The notes: generated by a model not told the origin, from the letters alone. Positions 42,306 to 51,645 are shown, numbered from the stretch's first letter. The stretch is DNA of 64,000 bases from Paenibacillus planticolens (GCF_013141725.1 NZ_WHNZ01000078.1:62001-126000); one strand, 5' to 3'. Made by a program: numbers and translations.

Positions 42306-44084
42306 ATGATGCTCAAAACACATCATTGCGGGCAGCTAACGAAAGCCCAGGTAGGACAGACTGTAATTTTAAACGGGTGGGTACAAAGAAGACGTGACTT
42401 AGGCGGCGTACTATTTATTGATCTTCGTGACCGCAGCGGGCTTGTACAGACCGTATTTAACCCGGACTTCTCAGGGGATGCTCTGGCTATCGCCGACCGT
42501 GCTCGCAACGAATACGTGCTTGCCGTAAAAGGGAAAGTCGTAGAACGTGACGCGGAAACGGTTAACAAAAATATCCCGACAGGTGAAATTGAAATTCAAG
42601 TAACGGAAATCGAAATCATGAACGCTGCCAAAACGCCTCCGTTCTTCATTGAAGACGGCGTGGAAGTGGATGAAGCCGTTCGTTTAAAATACCGTTATTT
42701 GGACCTTCGCCGTCCGGAAATGCAAAGAACGCTCATGCTTCGCTCCAAAGCGTCCAAAATTTTCCGCAATTTCTTGGACGATCAAGGATTTGTCGAAGTG
42801 GAAACACCGATTTTGACGAAAAGCACACCGGAAGGCGCTCGTGATTACTTGGTGCCAAGCCGTGTTCATCCAGGCGAGTTTTTCGCGCTGCCGCAATCCC
42901 CGCAAATTTTCAAACAGTTGTTAATGGTTAGTGGTTTGGAACGTTACTACCAAATCGCACGTTGTTTCCGCGACGAAGATCTTCGTGCAGACCGTCAACC
43001 GGAATTCACACAAGTCGACATCGAGACTTCCTTCTTATCCCAGGATCAGCTTCTGGACATTTTGGAAGAACTCGTCGTGAACTTAATGAGAGAAACCGCC
43101 CAAGTGGAAATTCCTCGTCCGTTCCAACGTATTACGTATGCGGATGCGATGGCGAAATACGGTTCCGATAAGCCGGACCTGCGTTTCGGACTAGAGCTTC
43201 AGGACGTATCGGATATCGTTCAAACTTCCGGTGTTCAAGTATTTGCGAATGTAGTGAAAGGCGGCGGCCAAGTCAAAGCGTTGAACGCAAAAAGCTGCGG
43301 CACTTGGAGCCGTAAAGAAATCGATGACTTGCTGCCATTCGCAGCGCGTTATGGTGCCAAAGGCTTGGCATGGATTCAAGTCAAAGACGGCGAATTCAAA
43401 GGGCCTATCGTGAAATTCTTCAATGAAGCTGAAATCGCTGCTCTGACGGAGCGCCTAGGCGCTGAAGAAGGAGATTTGCTGCTCTTCTCCGCAGATAAGA
43501 AAAAAGTCGTGGCGGACGTTCTGGGCAACCTGCGTTTGAAAATCGGCCGTCAACTTGGATTGATCGACGATTCACAGTTCAAATATGCATGGGTCGTAGA
43601 CTTCCCGCTGCTTGGATATGACGAAGAAGCGAAACGTTATGTAGCGGAGCACCATCCGTTCACGCGTCCGAACGAAGACGATATTCATTACTTCGACACG
43701 GACCCTGGTCAAATTCGCGCGCAAGCGTATGACCTTGTATTGAACGGCTATGAAGTAGGCGGTGGTTCGATGCGTATCTACCAACGCGAAGTCCAAGAAA
43801 AAATGTTCGGAGCGCTTGGTTTCTCCAAAGAGGAAGCGGTTGAGAAGTTCGGCTTCTTGCTGGAAGCTTTCGAATACGGCACGCCTCCGCATGGCGGCTT
43901 TGCATTCGGTTTCGACCGTTTGGTTATGCTGATTACAGGCCGTACCAACTTGAGAGAAACAATTGCATTCCCGAAAACAGCAAGCGCAACGGACTTGTTG
44001 ACGGACGCCCCTGGCACGGTAGATGACAAACAGCTTGAGCAGCTGTCGATTCGCGTAGCGCTTAAGCAGCCTGCTAAAGCTTAA
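42306..44084 (+). CDS. aspS: Aspartyl-tRNA synthetase
   Basis: Class II synthetase of 592 residues, the bacterial type with an insertion domain. Visible parts are the OB-fold anticodon domain (VILNGWVQRRRDLGG), motif 2 (ARCFRDEDLRADRQPEFTQ), the GAD insertion, and motif 3 (GFAFGFDRLVMLITG). RBS GAGGAGG precedes the ATG. Downstream of hisS with no terminator between, so it shares the T-box. Confidence 0.98.
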   Translation: MMLKTHHCGQLTKAQVGQTVILNGWVQRRRDLGGVLFIDLRDRSGLVQTVFNPDFSGDALAIADRARNEYVLAVKGKVVERDAETVNKNIPTGEIEIQVTEIEIMNAAKTPPFFIEDGVEVDEAVRLKYRYLDLRRPEMQRTLMLRSKASKIFRNFLDDQGFVEVETPILTKSTPEGARDYLVPSRVHPGEFFALPQSPQIFKQLLMVSGLERYYQIARCFRDEDLRADRQPEFTQVDIETSFLSQDQLLDILEELVVNLMRETAQVEIPRPFQRITYADAMAKYGSDKPDLRFGLELQDVSDIVQTSGVQVFANVVKGGGQVKALNAKSCGTWSRKEIDDLLPFAARYGAKGLAWIQVKDGEFKGPIVKFFNEAEIAALTERLGAEEGDLLLFSADKKKVVADVLGNLRLKIGRQLGLIDDSQFKYAWVVDFPLLGYDEEAKRYVAEHHPFTRPNEDDIHYFDTDPGQIRAQAYDLVLNGYEVGGGSMRIYQREVQEKMFGALGFSKEEAVEKFGFLLEAFEYGTPPHGGFAFGFDRLVMLITGRTNLRETIAFPKTASATDLLTDAPGTVDDKQLEQLSIRVALKQPAKA

Positions 44085-44109
44085 GAACAATGAAAGAGGA
44101 AGTGTTTCT

Positions 44110-44862
44110 ATGCTTCACCAATTTTCGCGGACTGAACTAGCCATCGGCCCAGAGGGCCTGGAAATTATGAAAAACAGCACCATCGCCGTATTAGGTATCG
44201 GCGGTGTAGGTTCAATCGCTGCAGAAGCGCTCGCGCGTACAGGGGTCGGACGGCTGATTCTGATCGACAAAGATGTTGTCGACATCACGAATATTAACCG
44301 TCAGATTCATGCTCTTACGACGACTGTGGGGCAGCCCAAAGCGGATTTGATGCGGGATCGCATCAAATTAATCAATCCGGAATGCGATGTTATTTCCATG
44401 CGGATGTTCTATACCGAGGAAACGTATGAGGAAGTGTTCGCCCATAACATCGACTATGTGCTCGATGCAAGTGACACCATTTCCTATAAGATTCACCTCA
44501 TTAAGCAGTGTCTGGAGCGGAAAATCCCGATCATCTCCAGCATGGGAGCCGCTAACAAAATGGACCCGTCGCAGTTCAAAGTCGCGGATATTTCCAAAAC
44601 GAGCATGGACCCGATCGCCCGGGTTGTGCGCCAAAGGCTGCGCAAAGAAGGCATCAAAAAAGGCGTAAAGGTCGTCTTCTCGACCGAAGAGCCAATGAAA
44701 CCGCGTGAGGACGTCACGCAGCAAATCGTACCCGCGAATGCGCCGGAAATTCGCAAAGCGAAGCAACCGCCGGCGAGCAACGCATTCGTTCCTCCAGTGG
44801 CTGGTTTGATCATGGTGAGTGTAGCCGTGAAGGATCTTCTGGAGATCGGTTTGAAGAAATAA
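44110..44862 (+). CDS. tcdA: tRNA threonylcarbamoyladenosine dehydratase
   Basis: ThiF/E1-like enzyme that cyclises t6A37 to ct6A in ANN-decoding tRNAs (B. subtilis YrvM). The 250-residue protein has the ATP-binding LGIGGVGSIAAEALARTGVG, DKDVVDITNINRQ and GAANKMDPSQFKVADISK. It lies 25 bases after aspS as in B. subtilis and is followed by a strong terminator. A variant ThiF family role cannot be ruled out from sequence, but context supports TcdA. Confidence 0.92.
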   Translation: MLHQFSRTELAIGPEGLEIMKNSTIAVLGIGGVGSIAAEALARTGVGRLILIDKDVVDITNINRQIHALTTTVGQPKADLMRDRIKLINPECDVISMRMFYTEETYEEVFAHNIDYVLDASDTISYKIHLIKQCLERKIPIISSMGAANKMDPSQFKVADISKTSMDPIARVVRQRLRKEGIKKGVKVVFSTEEPMKPREDVTQQIVPANAPEIRKAKQPPASNAFVPPVAGLIMVSVAVKDLLEIGLKK

Positions 44863-44868
44863 ATGGAT

Positions 44869-44919
44869 AAGGGGCTGTCTCTCCAAAGATCAGGTATGAT
44901 CTTTGGAGACAGCCCCTTT
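44869..44919 (+). terminator. Strong terminator after tcdA
   Basis: AAGGGGCTGTCTC...GAGACAGCCCCTTT, a near-perfect stem of over 18 bp including CCAAAGATC/GATCTTTGG. Confidence 0.95.
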
Positions 44920-44942
44920 CTGCTAGGGATCGTGAGTAATGT

Positions 44943-45120
44943 GGGAACTACAGGGCGTTATTTCGACTGTATAGGGGGATCTAGCCATCTGGAGGGAACT
45001 ATGGTCCGCTATTTGCCCGTTTTGGCTGGAAAACAGGGCGTGGAGGGCAAATAAGGCCCTGTAGTTCCGCTTGGCGCTTGAAAGCGGCCCTTTACGCGGA
45101 TATAGCGTCCTGTAGTTCCC
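44943..45120. repeat. Nested inverted-repeat element, copy C
   Basis: Four units: forward GGGAACTACAGGGCGTTATT (44943-44963) and GGGAACTATGGTCCGCTATT (44994-45017), inverted ATAAGGCCCTGTAGTTCC (to 45068) and TATAGCGTCCTGTAGTTCCC (to 45120). Unit 1 pairs with unit 4 and unit 2 with unit 3. It has the same architecture as copies A and B but the sequence between units differs. It lies between the tcdA terminator and the rarA promoter. Confidence 0.88.
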
Positions 45121-45227
45121 TTGCCGTAATCTGGGGGCTCGAAAGCTGGAAACTTGGAGGTCCGGAGGCCCTGTAGCGCAGCAGCCCGGCAGCTTGGAGG
45201 CTTGAAGGCAGCCATCCCACACAAGAC

Positions 45228-45256
45228 ATGACAGCCTAACCCATGCGGGGTATAAT
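45228..45256 (+). promoter_or_regulatory. SigA promoter of rarA
   Basis: ATGACA (45228-45233), 17-base spacer, TATAAT (45251-45256), 42 bases before rarA. Confidence 0.8.
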
Positions 45257-45297
45257 GGAACAAGTCTTTCTAAACCCAATGCAAAGGAATAACCAAT

Positions 45298-46617
45298 ATG
45301 GACTTGTTTACATATGCCTCATCGCAAGAACCGACCGGAAAGCTGTTAGCCGACCGTATGCGTCCTGCAACGCTGGACGAGTATATCGGTCAGGAGCAAA
45401 TTGTCGGCAAAGGGAAGCTGCTGCGCAGAGCCATTGAAGCCGATCAAGTGAGCTCCATCCTGCTCTATGGTCCACCGGGCACAGGGAAGACTACCCTCGC
45501 CAATATCATCGCGAACCGGACAAAGGGAGAGTTCATGAAGCTGAACGCCGTAGATGCTTCGGTCAAAGACGTGCGAGAGATTATCGAGCTGGCGAAGACC
45601 AACAAAGCGATGTACGGACGCAAGACGATCTTGTTCCTGGACGAGGTGCATCGCTTCAACACCTCGCGGCAGGATGCGCTGCTGCCTGCGGTAGAGCAGG
45701 GCATCCTCATCTTCATCGGGGCGACCACAGAGAACCCGTTTCACCATGTGAACGGGGCTCTGCTGTCGCGCTCGACGCTGTTTCAGCTCGAGCCCCTCAC
45801 GGCGGAGCATGCGCTCATCGCCATGCGAAGAGCCATCGCCGACCCCGTCAAGGGGCTCGGCTTCATGCGCCTCCACGCAGACGAGGAGGCGCTGGAGCAT
45901 ATCGCGCGGATGGCCGTTGGCGATATCCGCCGATCCTTAAACGCGCTGGAGCTGGCAGCGCTGACGACTTCTCCCGAACCGGACGGTACGGTTCGGATCA
46001 CGCTTGAGGTGGCGGAAGAGTCGGTCCGCCGCCCGATTGTGAAAGCGGACGAGTCGACGCAATACGACGTCCTGTCCGCTTTTCACAAAAGCGTGCGCGG
46101 CTCCAGCGACGCCGCTCTGTTCTGGTTCTTATACGCCGTCGAGAAGCTCGGCATGGATCCCATGACGTTCCTGCGGCGGCTCATCGTCGCCAGCAGCGAA
46201 GACATTGGCTTGGCAAATCCGCAGGCCATGGTTCAGTCCGTGACGGCCATGGACGCTTACCACAAGATCGGCTGGCCGGAATCGAAGTACATCATTTCCC
46301 AGGCAATTTTATTCGCCGTAGAAAGTCCCAAATCGAATTCGATTCCGATCGCCATTTCCCGTGCGGAACAGTTGATGGAACGGGTTAAGTCCGCAGACGT
46401 GCCGCTTCATTTGCGGGATACGCACTACAAGGGAGCAGAGCAGCTCGGACATAAAGGATACATGTACCCGCATAACTATCCCGGACATTATGTGCAGCAG
46501 CAATATTTGCCGGACGAAATCAAACATGAAATCATCTTTGCAGCCAGCGAACAGGGGACAGAAGAGAAGATGAGGCTCAATCAACAAAAAAGAAGAGGGA
46601 AGCCTGCAGATCTATAG
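45298..46617 (+). CDS. rarA: Replication-associated recombination protein RarA (MgsA)
   Basis: AAA+ ATPase acting at stalled replication forks, related to RuvB and clamp loaders. The 439-residue protein has Walker A GPPGTGKTT, Walker B FLDEVHRF, sensor 1 IGATTENPF, and the C-terminal tetramerisation region (YMYPHNYPGHYVQQQYLPD). B. subtilis YrvN lies in the same place after yrvM. Its 3' end overlaps the convergent gene by six bases. Confidence 0.95.
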   Translation: MDLFTYASSQEPTGKLLADRMRPATLDEYIGQEQIVGKGKLLRRAIEADQVSSILLYGPPGTGKTTLANIIANRTKGEFMKLNAVDASVKDVREIIELAKTNKAMYGRKTILFLDEVHRFNTSRQDALLPAVEQGILIFIGATTENPFHHVNGALLSRSTLFQLEPLTAEHALIAMRRAIADPVKGLGFMRLHADEEALEHIARMAVGDIRRSLNALELAALTTSPEPDGTVRITLEVAEESVRRPIVKADESTQYDVLSAFHKSVRGSSDAALFWFLYAVEKLGMDPMTFLRRLIVASSEDIGLANPQAMVQSVTAMDAYHKIGWPESKYIISQAILFAVESPKSNSIPIAISRAEQLMERVKSADVPLHLRDTHYKGAEQLGHKGYMYPHNYPGHYVQQQYLPDEIKHEIIFAASEQGTEEKMRLNQQKRRGKPADL

Positions 46618-46998
46618 GATCTGTAAGTTCCTTCTTCTTTCTTGTTCCATATCGATGGTAAAAAGCTTCTCCGATACAGGATCATATCGAATAGATACGA
46701 TTAGCGGAAACTCCACGCCCTTGTGTCTAACCCAGAAGCGAAACTGCTGTTGATCCACCCCGGCAGCAACGTGTGAATGACCCAAGTATCTGTAATCAAG
46801 CAATGTGTATACTTTGCCGGCCTCATGAAAGGCCAATCGGCTCCATTTTGCATATTGGGGATCGGGTTCCTGAGACGGAGCTGCTTGTCGGGCTATCGTT
46901 TCAAGTATGTCTGTCTCTATGCCTGTCTCCATGCTCACTTGTGCCGTGCAGCACCAACTTAGCCCGATAAGGAGAAGGACGGCTGAGATTTTACTCAT
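46612..46998 (-). CDS. DUF3889-type exported protein
   Basis: Protein of 128 residues with a signal-like helix (SKISAVLLLIGLSWC) and a C-terminal domain with YAKWSRLAFHEAGKVY and the strand FRFWVRHKGVEFPLIVSIRYD, resembling DUF3889. Function unknown. The ATG at 46998 has AAAGGTG at good distance; a longer frame reaches 47046 without ribosome site. Its stop overlaps the last codon region of rarA. Confidence 0.68.
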   Translation of the reverse strand: MSKISAVLLLIGLSWCCTAQVSMETGIETDILETIARQAAPSQEPDPQYAKWSRLAFHEAGKVYTLLDYRYLGHSHVAAGVDQQQFRFWVRHKGVEFPLIVSIRYDPVSEKLFTIDMEQERRRNLQIL

Positions 46999-47106
46999 TC
47001 GCTCACACCTTTCGCTCTTATGGTTTGCGTCGGCATGAGACTGCATACTTGCAGGCTATGAGGTAAATTTGGGCATATGGTGCACGAATCAAGCAGTGGA
47101 CGCCAC

Positions 47107-47150
47107 AAAAAAAGGAGCTAAGCAAGAACAAAACTGCTTAACTCCTTTTT
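47107..47150. terminator. Bidirectional terminator
   Basis: AAAAAAAGGAGCTAAGC and GCTTAACTCCTTTTT form a stem; read leftward it ends the AlkZ-related gene. It resembles the terminator at 5519. Confidence 0.85.
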
Positions 47151-47171
47151 ATAATCTGCACTATTTTTAAA

Positions 47172-47864
47172 CTACAGCTTAAAAATCTTCCCAAGATACT
47201 GAGCGGCAGCTGTGCTGTAACGTTCTTGGATATAGGTTCTGAACTGGCCTTTCGCCTCAGGAGTAGGCAATGCATTCACCTTCAAACCATGAAGCTCCAT
47301 CCAATGCAGCGCGGTCATATAGCAGGTGCTGTTCCAGCCGTTCTTCGTCCCGTTGGCATTCAAACGCTCGCTGATGCCTGCAATGACGATATCCGTCTTG
47401 CTCTGCAGTTCAATGAGCGCCCGGTCAAATTCATTTTTGGACTCCTTGGCTTTCATACCGGTGACAGCACGCAGCTCTTTGACATCAATGCCTTCGTTCG
47501 CCTCGACCGCTTGAAACAGCTCCACAGCCGATTTGGGCAGCTGCCCGTCCTCGTAGCGTTCTTCAACGGAATAAGGTTCCTCCAACAGATTTTTGACCAA
47601 TGGAAAAAGCTCCGCTGAAATCAATAAAGGCTTCTTTGCAAAAAATCGCCCATAAGCGGCAAGTCCGTCCCCCGGCAGGCGATCGCGCCACAGCCAAGGA
47701 TCGGTCTCTAAACCGGTATGCCACTGTTCGTGGGTTGTCACAGATTCAAGGGAAGGATGATCCGGTATGAAAGAGGAGAGAGGGAGAATGCCGACCTCTT
47801 TCACGATTTTCGCAACATCCTCATACGTAGCTGCACTCCTGGTTACCTCATTCACTTTAACCAA
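47172..47864 (-). CDS. AlkZ-related protein
   Basis: Protein of about 230 residues. It resembles AlkZ-related proteins by the early conserved part AKIVKEVGILPLSSFIPDHPSLES, the Trp-rich EQWHTGLETDPWLWRDRLPGDGLAAYGRFF, and a C-terminal winged-helix-like region. AlkZ proteins are DNA glycosylases, but this shorter relative lacks known catalytic evidence. The ATG at 47873 directly abuts the AAAGG ribosome site, so the TTG at 47864 is the likelier start. It has its own terminator. Confidence 0.62.
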   Translation of the reverse strand: MVKVNEVTRSAATYEDVAKIVKEVGILPLSSFIPDHPSLESVTTHEQWHTGLETDPWLWRDRLPGDGLAAYGRFFAKKPLLISAELFPLVKNLLEEPYSVEERYEDGQLPKSAVELFQAVEANEGIDVKELRAVTGMKAKESKNEFDRALIELQSKTDIVIAGISERLNANGTKNGWNSTCYMTALHWMELHGLKVNALPTPEAKGQFRTYIQERYSTAAAQYLGKIFKL

Positions 47865-47907
47865 ATTGATCATCCTTTCTACTCGCCCCATGTAACATTA
47901 TCTGATA

Positions 47908-48996
47908 TTATTTATGAACCTTATCAATCACACCGCCGCCTAAACAAATGTCACCGTCATAGAAAACAACGGATTGCCCAGGCGTGACAGCTTTCTGCGG
48001 CGAATCGAAAACCACTTCCACAGTTCCGTTCTCTTGAAAAGTCAGAACGACGCCTTGGTCAGGCTGACGGTAGCGGAATTTAGCCGTGCAGGCGAAAGGG
48101 CCTTGCGGCTTTCTTGGCGAGATCCAGTTCACATCGGAAGCCGTCAATCCTTTTGAGTAGAGACCGGGATACTGCTCGCCTTGAACCACCAGCAATTCGT
48201 TGGTTTCCAAATTTTTATCCACAACGAACCATGGTTCGCCGGAACCTGAGCCGCCAATGCCAAGTCCTTGTCTTTGGCCGAGCGTATAGTACATCAGACC
48301 GTCATGTCTGCCTTTGACTTCGCCATTGCGAATATCTACCATATTGCCAGGTTTGGCCGGTAAATATTGGCTAAGAAACTCTTTAAAATCGCGTTCGCCG
48401 ATGAAGCAAATGCCTGTGCTGTCTTTTTTCTTGGCTGTTGCGAGTCCGGCCGCTTCGGCAATTTTTCGAACTTCAGGCTTCGGCAAGTGTCCGATGGGGA
48501 ACATCGCTTTGGACAGCTGCTGTTGGGTCAGCACGTTGAGGAAGTACGTTTGATCCTTGCCCGGATCATTGCCCCGCAGGAGTGTATACTCGCCATCTTG
48601 CTCTTTCACTTGCGCATAGTGGCCTGTTGCAATGTAATCGCCGCCTAGATCCATGACCTTTTGGAGCAATTCGCCAAATTTAATTTCCCTGTTGCACATG
48701 ACATCCGGATTCGGCGTGCGGCCTTTGGTGTACTCGTCCAAGAAATAAGAGAAAACCTTGTCATAGTACTGTTTTTCAAAATTAACTGTATAGAAAGGGA
48801 TTCCGATCTGGTCGCAAACTCTTCGGACATCCTCTGCATCTTCTTCGGCTGTGCAATGGCCAAATTCATCGGTATCGTCCCAATTTCTCATGAAAATGCC
48901 GATGACCTCATACCCCTGCTCCTTGAGCAGCAGCGCGGCAACCGAAGAATCGACACCTCCGGACATACCCAGAATGACACGTGTTTTTTTATTCAT
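47908..48996 (-). CDS. mnmA: tRNA-specific 2-thiouridylase MnmA
   Basis: Adds sulfur at position 2 of U34 in tRNA Lys, Glu and Gln. The 362-residue protein has the PP-loop SGGVDSSVAAL near the start, catalytic Cys residues in PDVMCNREIKF and STGICFIGERDF, and the C-terminal domain. In B. subtilis trmU follows the desulfurase YrvO that feeds it sulfur; here the desulfurase is nearby but on the other strand. ATG 48996 with AGAGGAA upstream. Confidence 0.97.
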   Translation of the reverse strand: MNKKTRVILGMSGGVDSSVAALLLKEQGYEVIGIFMRNWDDTDEFGHCTAEEDAEDVRRVCDQIGIPFYTVNFEKQYYDKVFSYFLDEYTKGRTPNPDVMCNREIKFGELLQKVMDLGGDYIATGHYAQVKEQDGEYTLLRGNDPGKDQTYFLNVLTQQQLSKAMFPIGHLPKPEVRKIAEAAGLATAKKKDSTGICFIGERDFKEFLSQYLPAKPGNMVDIRNGEVKGRHDGLMYYTLGQRQGLGIGGSGSGEPWFVVDKNLETNELLVVQGEQYPGLYSKGLTASDVNWISPRKPQGPFACTAKFRYRQPDQGVVLTFQENGTVEVVFDSPQKAVTPGQSVVFYDGDICLGGGVIDKVHK

Positions 48997-49306
48997 CGCT
49001 TGTGTTCCTCTTTTCCATCCTGTAAGACTTTTATGAAACTCTAACTATTATACATCTCTATGGTACAAAATTAAAATATTTCATGAGAATGTCATTGTTT
49101 TTCCCCCACAGAACAAGGATTTTATGATAACATGTATACGATATACGGATGTTTAGGAATGTTTTTCTTGAAAATGGAAACGCTGTTTACCTAGATAGGG
49201 ACGAGCATCATGTCTGAACGCGGACAAGCATACGGTAAGCAACTCACAATTTTTCGTAATATCAATTAGCCCCCTTGATGGCATAAATGTTGAATGAGGT
49301 GTAATT
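48997..49306. promoter_or_regulatory. Divergent intergenic region of mnmA and cymR
   Basis: A leftward -10 TATAAT lies on the complement of 49047-49052 and probably serves mnmA. For cymR no convincing promoter was fixed; TTGAAA near 49169 is a weak candidate. A 19-codon frame (49210-49269) starts with ATG after AGGGACGAG and may be accidental. The near-palindrome CATGTATACGATATACGG near 49132-49149 is unexplained. Confidence 0.45.
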
Positions 49307-49726
49307 TTGAAAATTTCCACAAAAGGCCGCTATGGTTTAACGATCATGATGGAGCTGGCCAATCGAGTTGGTGAAGGTCCGACTTCACTGAAAAGTATTG
49401 CCGAAAAGCACCAGCTATCCGAGCATTATCTCGAGCAGCTTGTTGCTCCTTTGCGTAACGCGGGATTGGTCAAAAGCATTCGTGGAGCGTATGGTGGATA
49501 TATTCTTTCTAAAGCCGCTGACCAAGTAACTGCAGGAGAAGTGATTCGTGTCTTGGAAGGACCGATCAGTCCAGTCGACTTTACGGAGGAAGATGATCCG
49601 GCGAAGCGTGACTTATGGATTCGTATCCGCGATAGTATTGCGGAAGTGCTCGATTCGACCACGCTTGCGAATCTGATTTCTTTCGAGGATGTTGGCAAAC
49701 ACGACAATTACATGTTTTATATTTAA
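49307..49726 (+). CDS. cymR: Rrf2-family regulator CymR
   Basis: Winged-helix repressor of 139 residues. The sequence MKISTKGRYGLTIMMELANR...EKHQLSEHYLEQLV...IRGAYGGYIL is typical of CymR, the master repressor of cysteine metabolism in Bacilli, which acts with CysK. It has no cysteine, so it cannot carry an Fe-S cluster like IscR. TTG start after GAGGTG. It lies nine bases before the desulfurase, as in B. subtilis cymR-yrvO. Confidence 0.92.
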   Translation: MKISTKGRYGLTIMMELANRVGEGPTSLKSIAEKHQLSEHYLEQLVAPLRNAGLVKSIRGAYGGYILSKAADQVTAGEVIRVLEGPISPVDFTEEDDPAKRDLWIRIRDSIAEVLDSTTLANLISFEDVGKHDNYMFYI

Positions 49727-49735
49727 GGGTGTCCT

Positions 49736-50884
49736 ATGAATCCTATTTATCTTGATCACGCGGCAACTACGCCGGTACATCCCGACGTTATGGAGGCTAT
49801 GCTTCCTTTTTATACAGCATATTTCGGTAATCCTTCCAGCACACACAGCTTCGGCAGAGCGACGAGAACGGCGCTTAACCGCTTCCGTGACGGGATGGCT
49901 AAGGCATTAGGCTGTCTGCCCGGCGAGCTCATTTATACGAGTGGCGGAACCGAGAGCAATAATATGGCCATCTTTGGGATCGTTGGCGGGAACAAAGAAG
50001 GCAAGAAACATATCATTACGACAGAGATTGAGCATCATGCCGTCCTGCATCCCTGCGAACGGCTGGAGACCCTCGGTTACGAGGTGACCTACCTCCCAGT
50101 AGGTCCGACTGGTCTTATTCAAGTCGAAGATGTGGAGTCGGCTATTCGTCCCGACACGGCTCTCATCTCCATCATGTATGTGAATAATGAAGTCGGCACG
50201 ATTCAGCCGATTGAAGAAGTAGGCCGGTTGGCACAAAGCCGGCAAATTCCTTTTCATGTCGATGCCGTACAAGCGTTAGGTAAACTTCCCCTGAATCTTC
50301 GTGAACTCCCGGTTGATTTACTGAGCTTATCCGCTCATAAAATATATGGTCCTAATGGTATAGGCGCGTTATACGTATCCAAGAACACGAAGCTCGTCCC
50401 GCACGTTTATGGCGGCGCTCAAGAGAGAAAACGCCGCGCTGGAACAGAGAATGTTGCGGCCATCGCAGGGTTTGCCAAAGCGATAGAAGTTATTCTCCCA
50501 AGGGTTGACAGTCTGTATGAGAATGCTGCTGAGCTTAGACAATGCATGCTTGCCAGCTTGGAGCAGCATTTAGGCCGAGATCAATTTACGATAAACGGTC
50601 ATGCCGAACAACGTGTCCCGCATATTTTGAACGTTAGCTTTCCGGGAATATCCACAGAAACGCTGCTCATGAATCTTGATTTGGAAGATGTGGCTGCTGC
50701 AAGCGGCTCTGCTTGTACGTCAGGCTCGCTTGAAGTGTCGCACGTTCTGCAAGCAATGAAACTTCCAGAAAATGTTACATCCTCTGCCGTTCGATTTAGC
50801 TTTGGAATGGGGAATTCTAAAGATCAAATTGAAACAGCCGCCCAGAAAATTGCAACCATTGTCAAACGATTGCGTAATAATTAG
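49736..50884 (+). CDS. Cysteine desulfurase (NifS/IscS-like, YrvO)
   Basis: PLP enzyme taking sulfur from cysteine, 382 residues. The PLP lysine lies in LSLSAHKIYGPNG, the substrate His region is TTEIEHHAVLHPCE, and the persulfide Cys in AASGSACTSGSLEVSHVL. In B. subtilis YrvO supplies sulfur to MnmA for tRNA thiolation. It follows cymR directly. NifS-like naming is general; YrvO function is inferred from synteny with mnmA nearby. Confidence 0.93.
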   Translation: MNPIYLDHAATTPVHPDVMEAMLPFYTAYFGNPSSTHSFGRATRTALNRFRDGMAKALGCLPGELIYTSGGTESNNMAIFGIVGGNKEGKKHIITTEIEHHAVLHPCERLETLGYEVTYLPVGPTGLIQVEDVESAIRPDTALISIMYVNNEVGTIQPIEEVGRLAQSRQIPFHVDAVQALGKLPLNLRELPVDLLSLSAHKIYGPNGIGALYVSKNTKLVPHVYGGAQERKRRAGTENVAAIAGFAKAIEVILPRVDSLYENAAELRQCMLASLEQHLGRDQFTINGHAEQRVPHILNVSFPGISTETLLMNLDLEDVAAASGSACTSGSLEVSHVLQAMKLPENVTSSAVRFSFGMGNSKDQIETAAQKIATIVKRLRNN

Positions 50885-50912
50885 TACCGGGTGGTTCTAG
50901 GAGGAAAACACC

Positions 50913-51434
50913 TTGCGCAGAGCGCACGATTTGATCGGACTTCCCGTTCTGACGGTAGATTCCGGCAAGCAGATAGGCCAAGTGAAAGATATATTGATTG
51001 ACCCTGAGTGGAACATACGAGGCATCATTCTTGAAGCAAAGATGTGGTTATCCTCCTTACGGTACGTACCGTGGGATGGAGTCGTCGCTGCCGGCGAAGA
51101 TGCCGTTACCATACCGAACGATAAAGTCATTATCGAGTTTGAGCATGCAGAGGAGTGCCATGCTTTTCTGGAAGGCAGCCGGGCGATTAAGGGTCTTCCA
51201 GTCGTTACAATCGGTGGAGACAAATTAGGCGTGGTAGAAGATGTTTATTTAACCCAAGATTGGGGTAAACAAATAGTAGGTTATGAATTGTCCGAAGGGT
51301 TTATTTCTGATTTGAAGGAAGGGCGCAGATGGCTTCCTATGCCGGATTCGGCAACCAAAGGGGAAGATGCTATTATAGTGCCTGTACATTGCTCTCAGGA
51401 AATTGAAGAACTCTTCGTATCCAAAGAAGAATAG
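50913..51434 (+). CDS. PRC-barrel domain protein (YrrD-like)
   Basis: Protein of 173 residues with two tandem PRC-barrel-like halves: an N-terminal one (LIGLPVLTVDSGKQIGQVKDILIDPEWNIRG) and a second (IKGLPVVTIGGDKLGVVEDVYL). PRC-barrels occur in RNA-processing and photosynthetic proteins; this role is unknown. TTG start after AGGAGG. It shares the neighbourhood of B. subtilis yrrD. Confidence 0.85.
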   Translation: MRRAHDLIGLPVLTVDSGKQIGQVKDILIDPEWNIRGIILEAKMWLSSLRYVPWDGVVAAGEDAVTIPNDKVIIEFEHAEECHAFLEGSRAIKGLPVVTIGGDKLGVVEDVYLTQDWGKQIVGYELSEGFISDLKEGRRWLPMPDSATKGEDAIIVPVHCSQEIEELFVSKEE

Positions 51435-51444
51435 GGTGAGCAAG

Positions 51445-51645
51445 ATGCGTTGTCCAAACTGTAATTCCAAAGATATTGGAAAGATCGGTTCCCACCAATT
51501 TTATTGCTGGGGTTGCTTTATCGAACTCAGCGTCAACGGAGAGAAAATGTCCGTGTATCAAGTAGAGGAAGACGGTACGCTAAGTTCTCTGGATGATTTG
51601 TTTTTTGAAGAAGAAATGCCTTTGATCCAAGAACACGCCAATTAA
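51445..51645 (+). CDS. Small zinc-ribbon protein
   Basis: Protein of 66 residues. CPNCNSKDIGKIGSHQFYCWGC supplies four Cys for a zinc site, and the rest is acidic (FFEEEMPLIQEH). The ATG at 51445 lies ten bases after the preceding stop with AGGGTGAG upstream. Its role is unknown. It could contact nucleic acid or the ribosome. A terminator follows. Confidence 0.82.
   Translation: MRCPNCNSKDIGKIGSHQFYCWGCFIELSVNGEKMSVYQVEEDGTLSSLDDLFFEEEMPLIQEHAN

Noticed and set aside
49210..49269. 19-codon leader peptide before cymR
   Set aside because: Poor ribosome site, no amino-acid run or attenuator hairpin linked to it.
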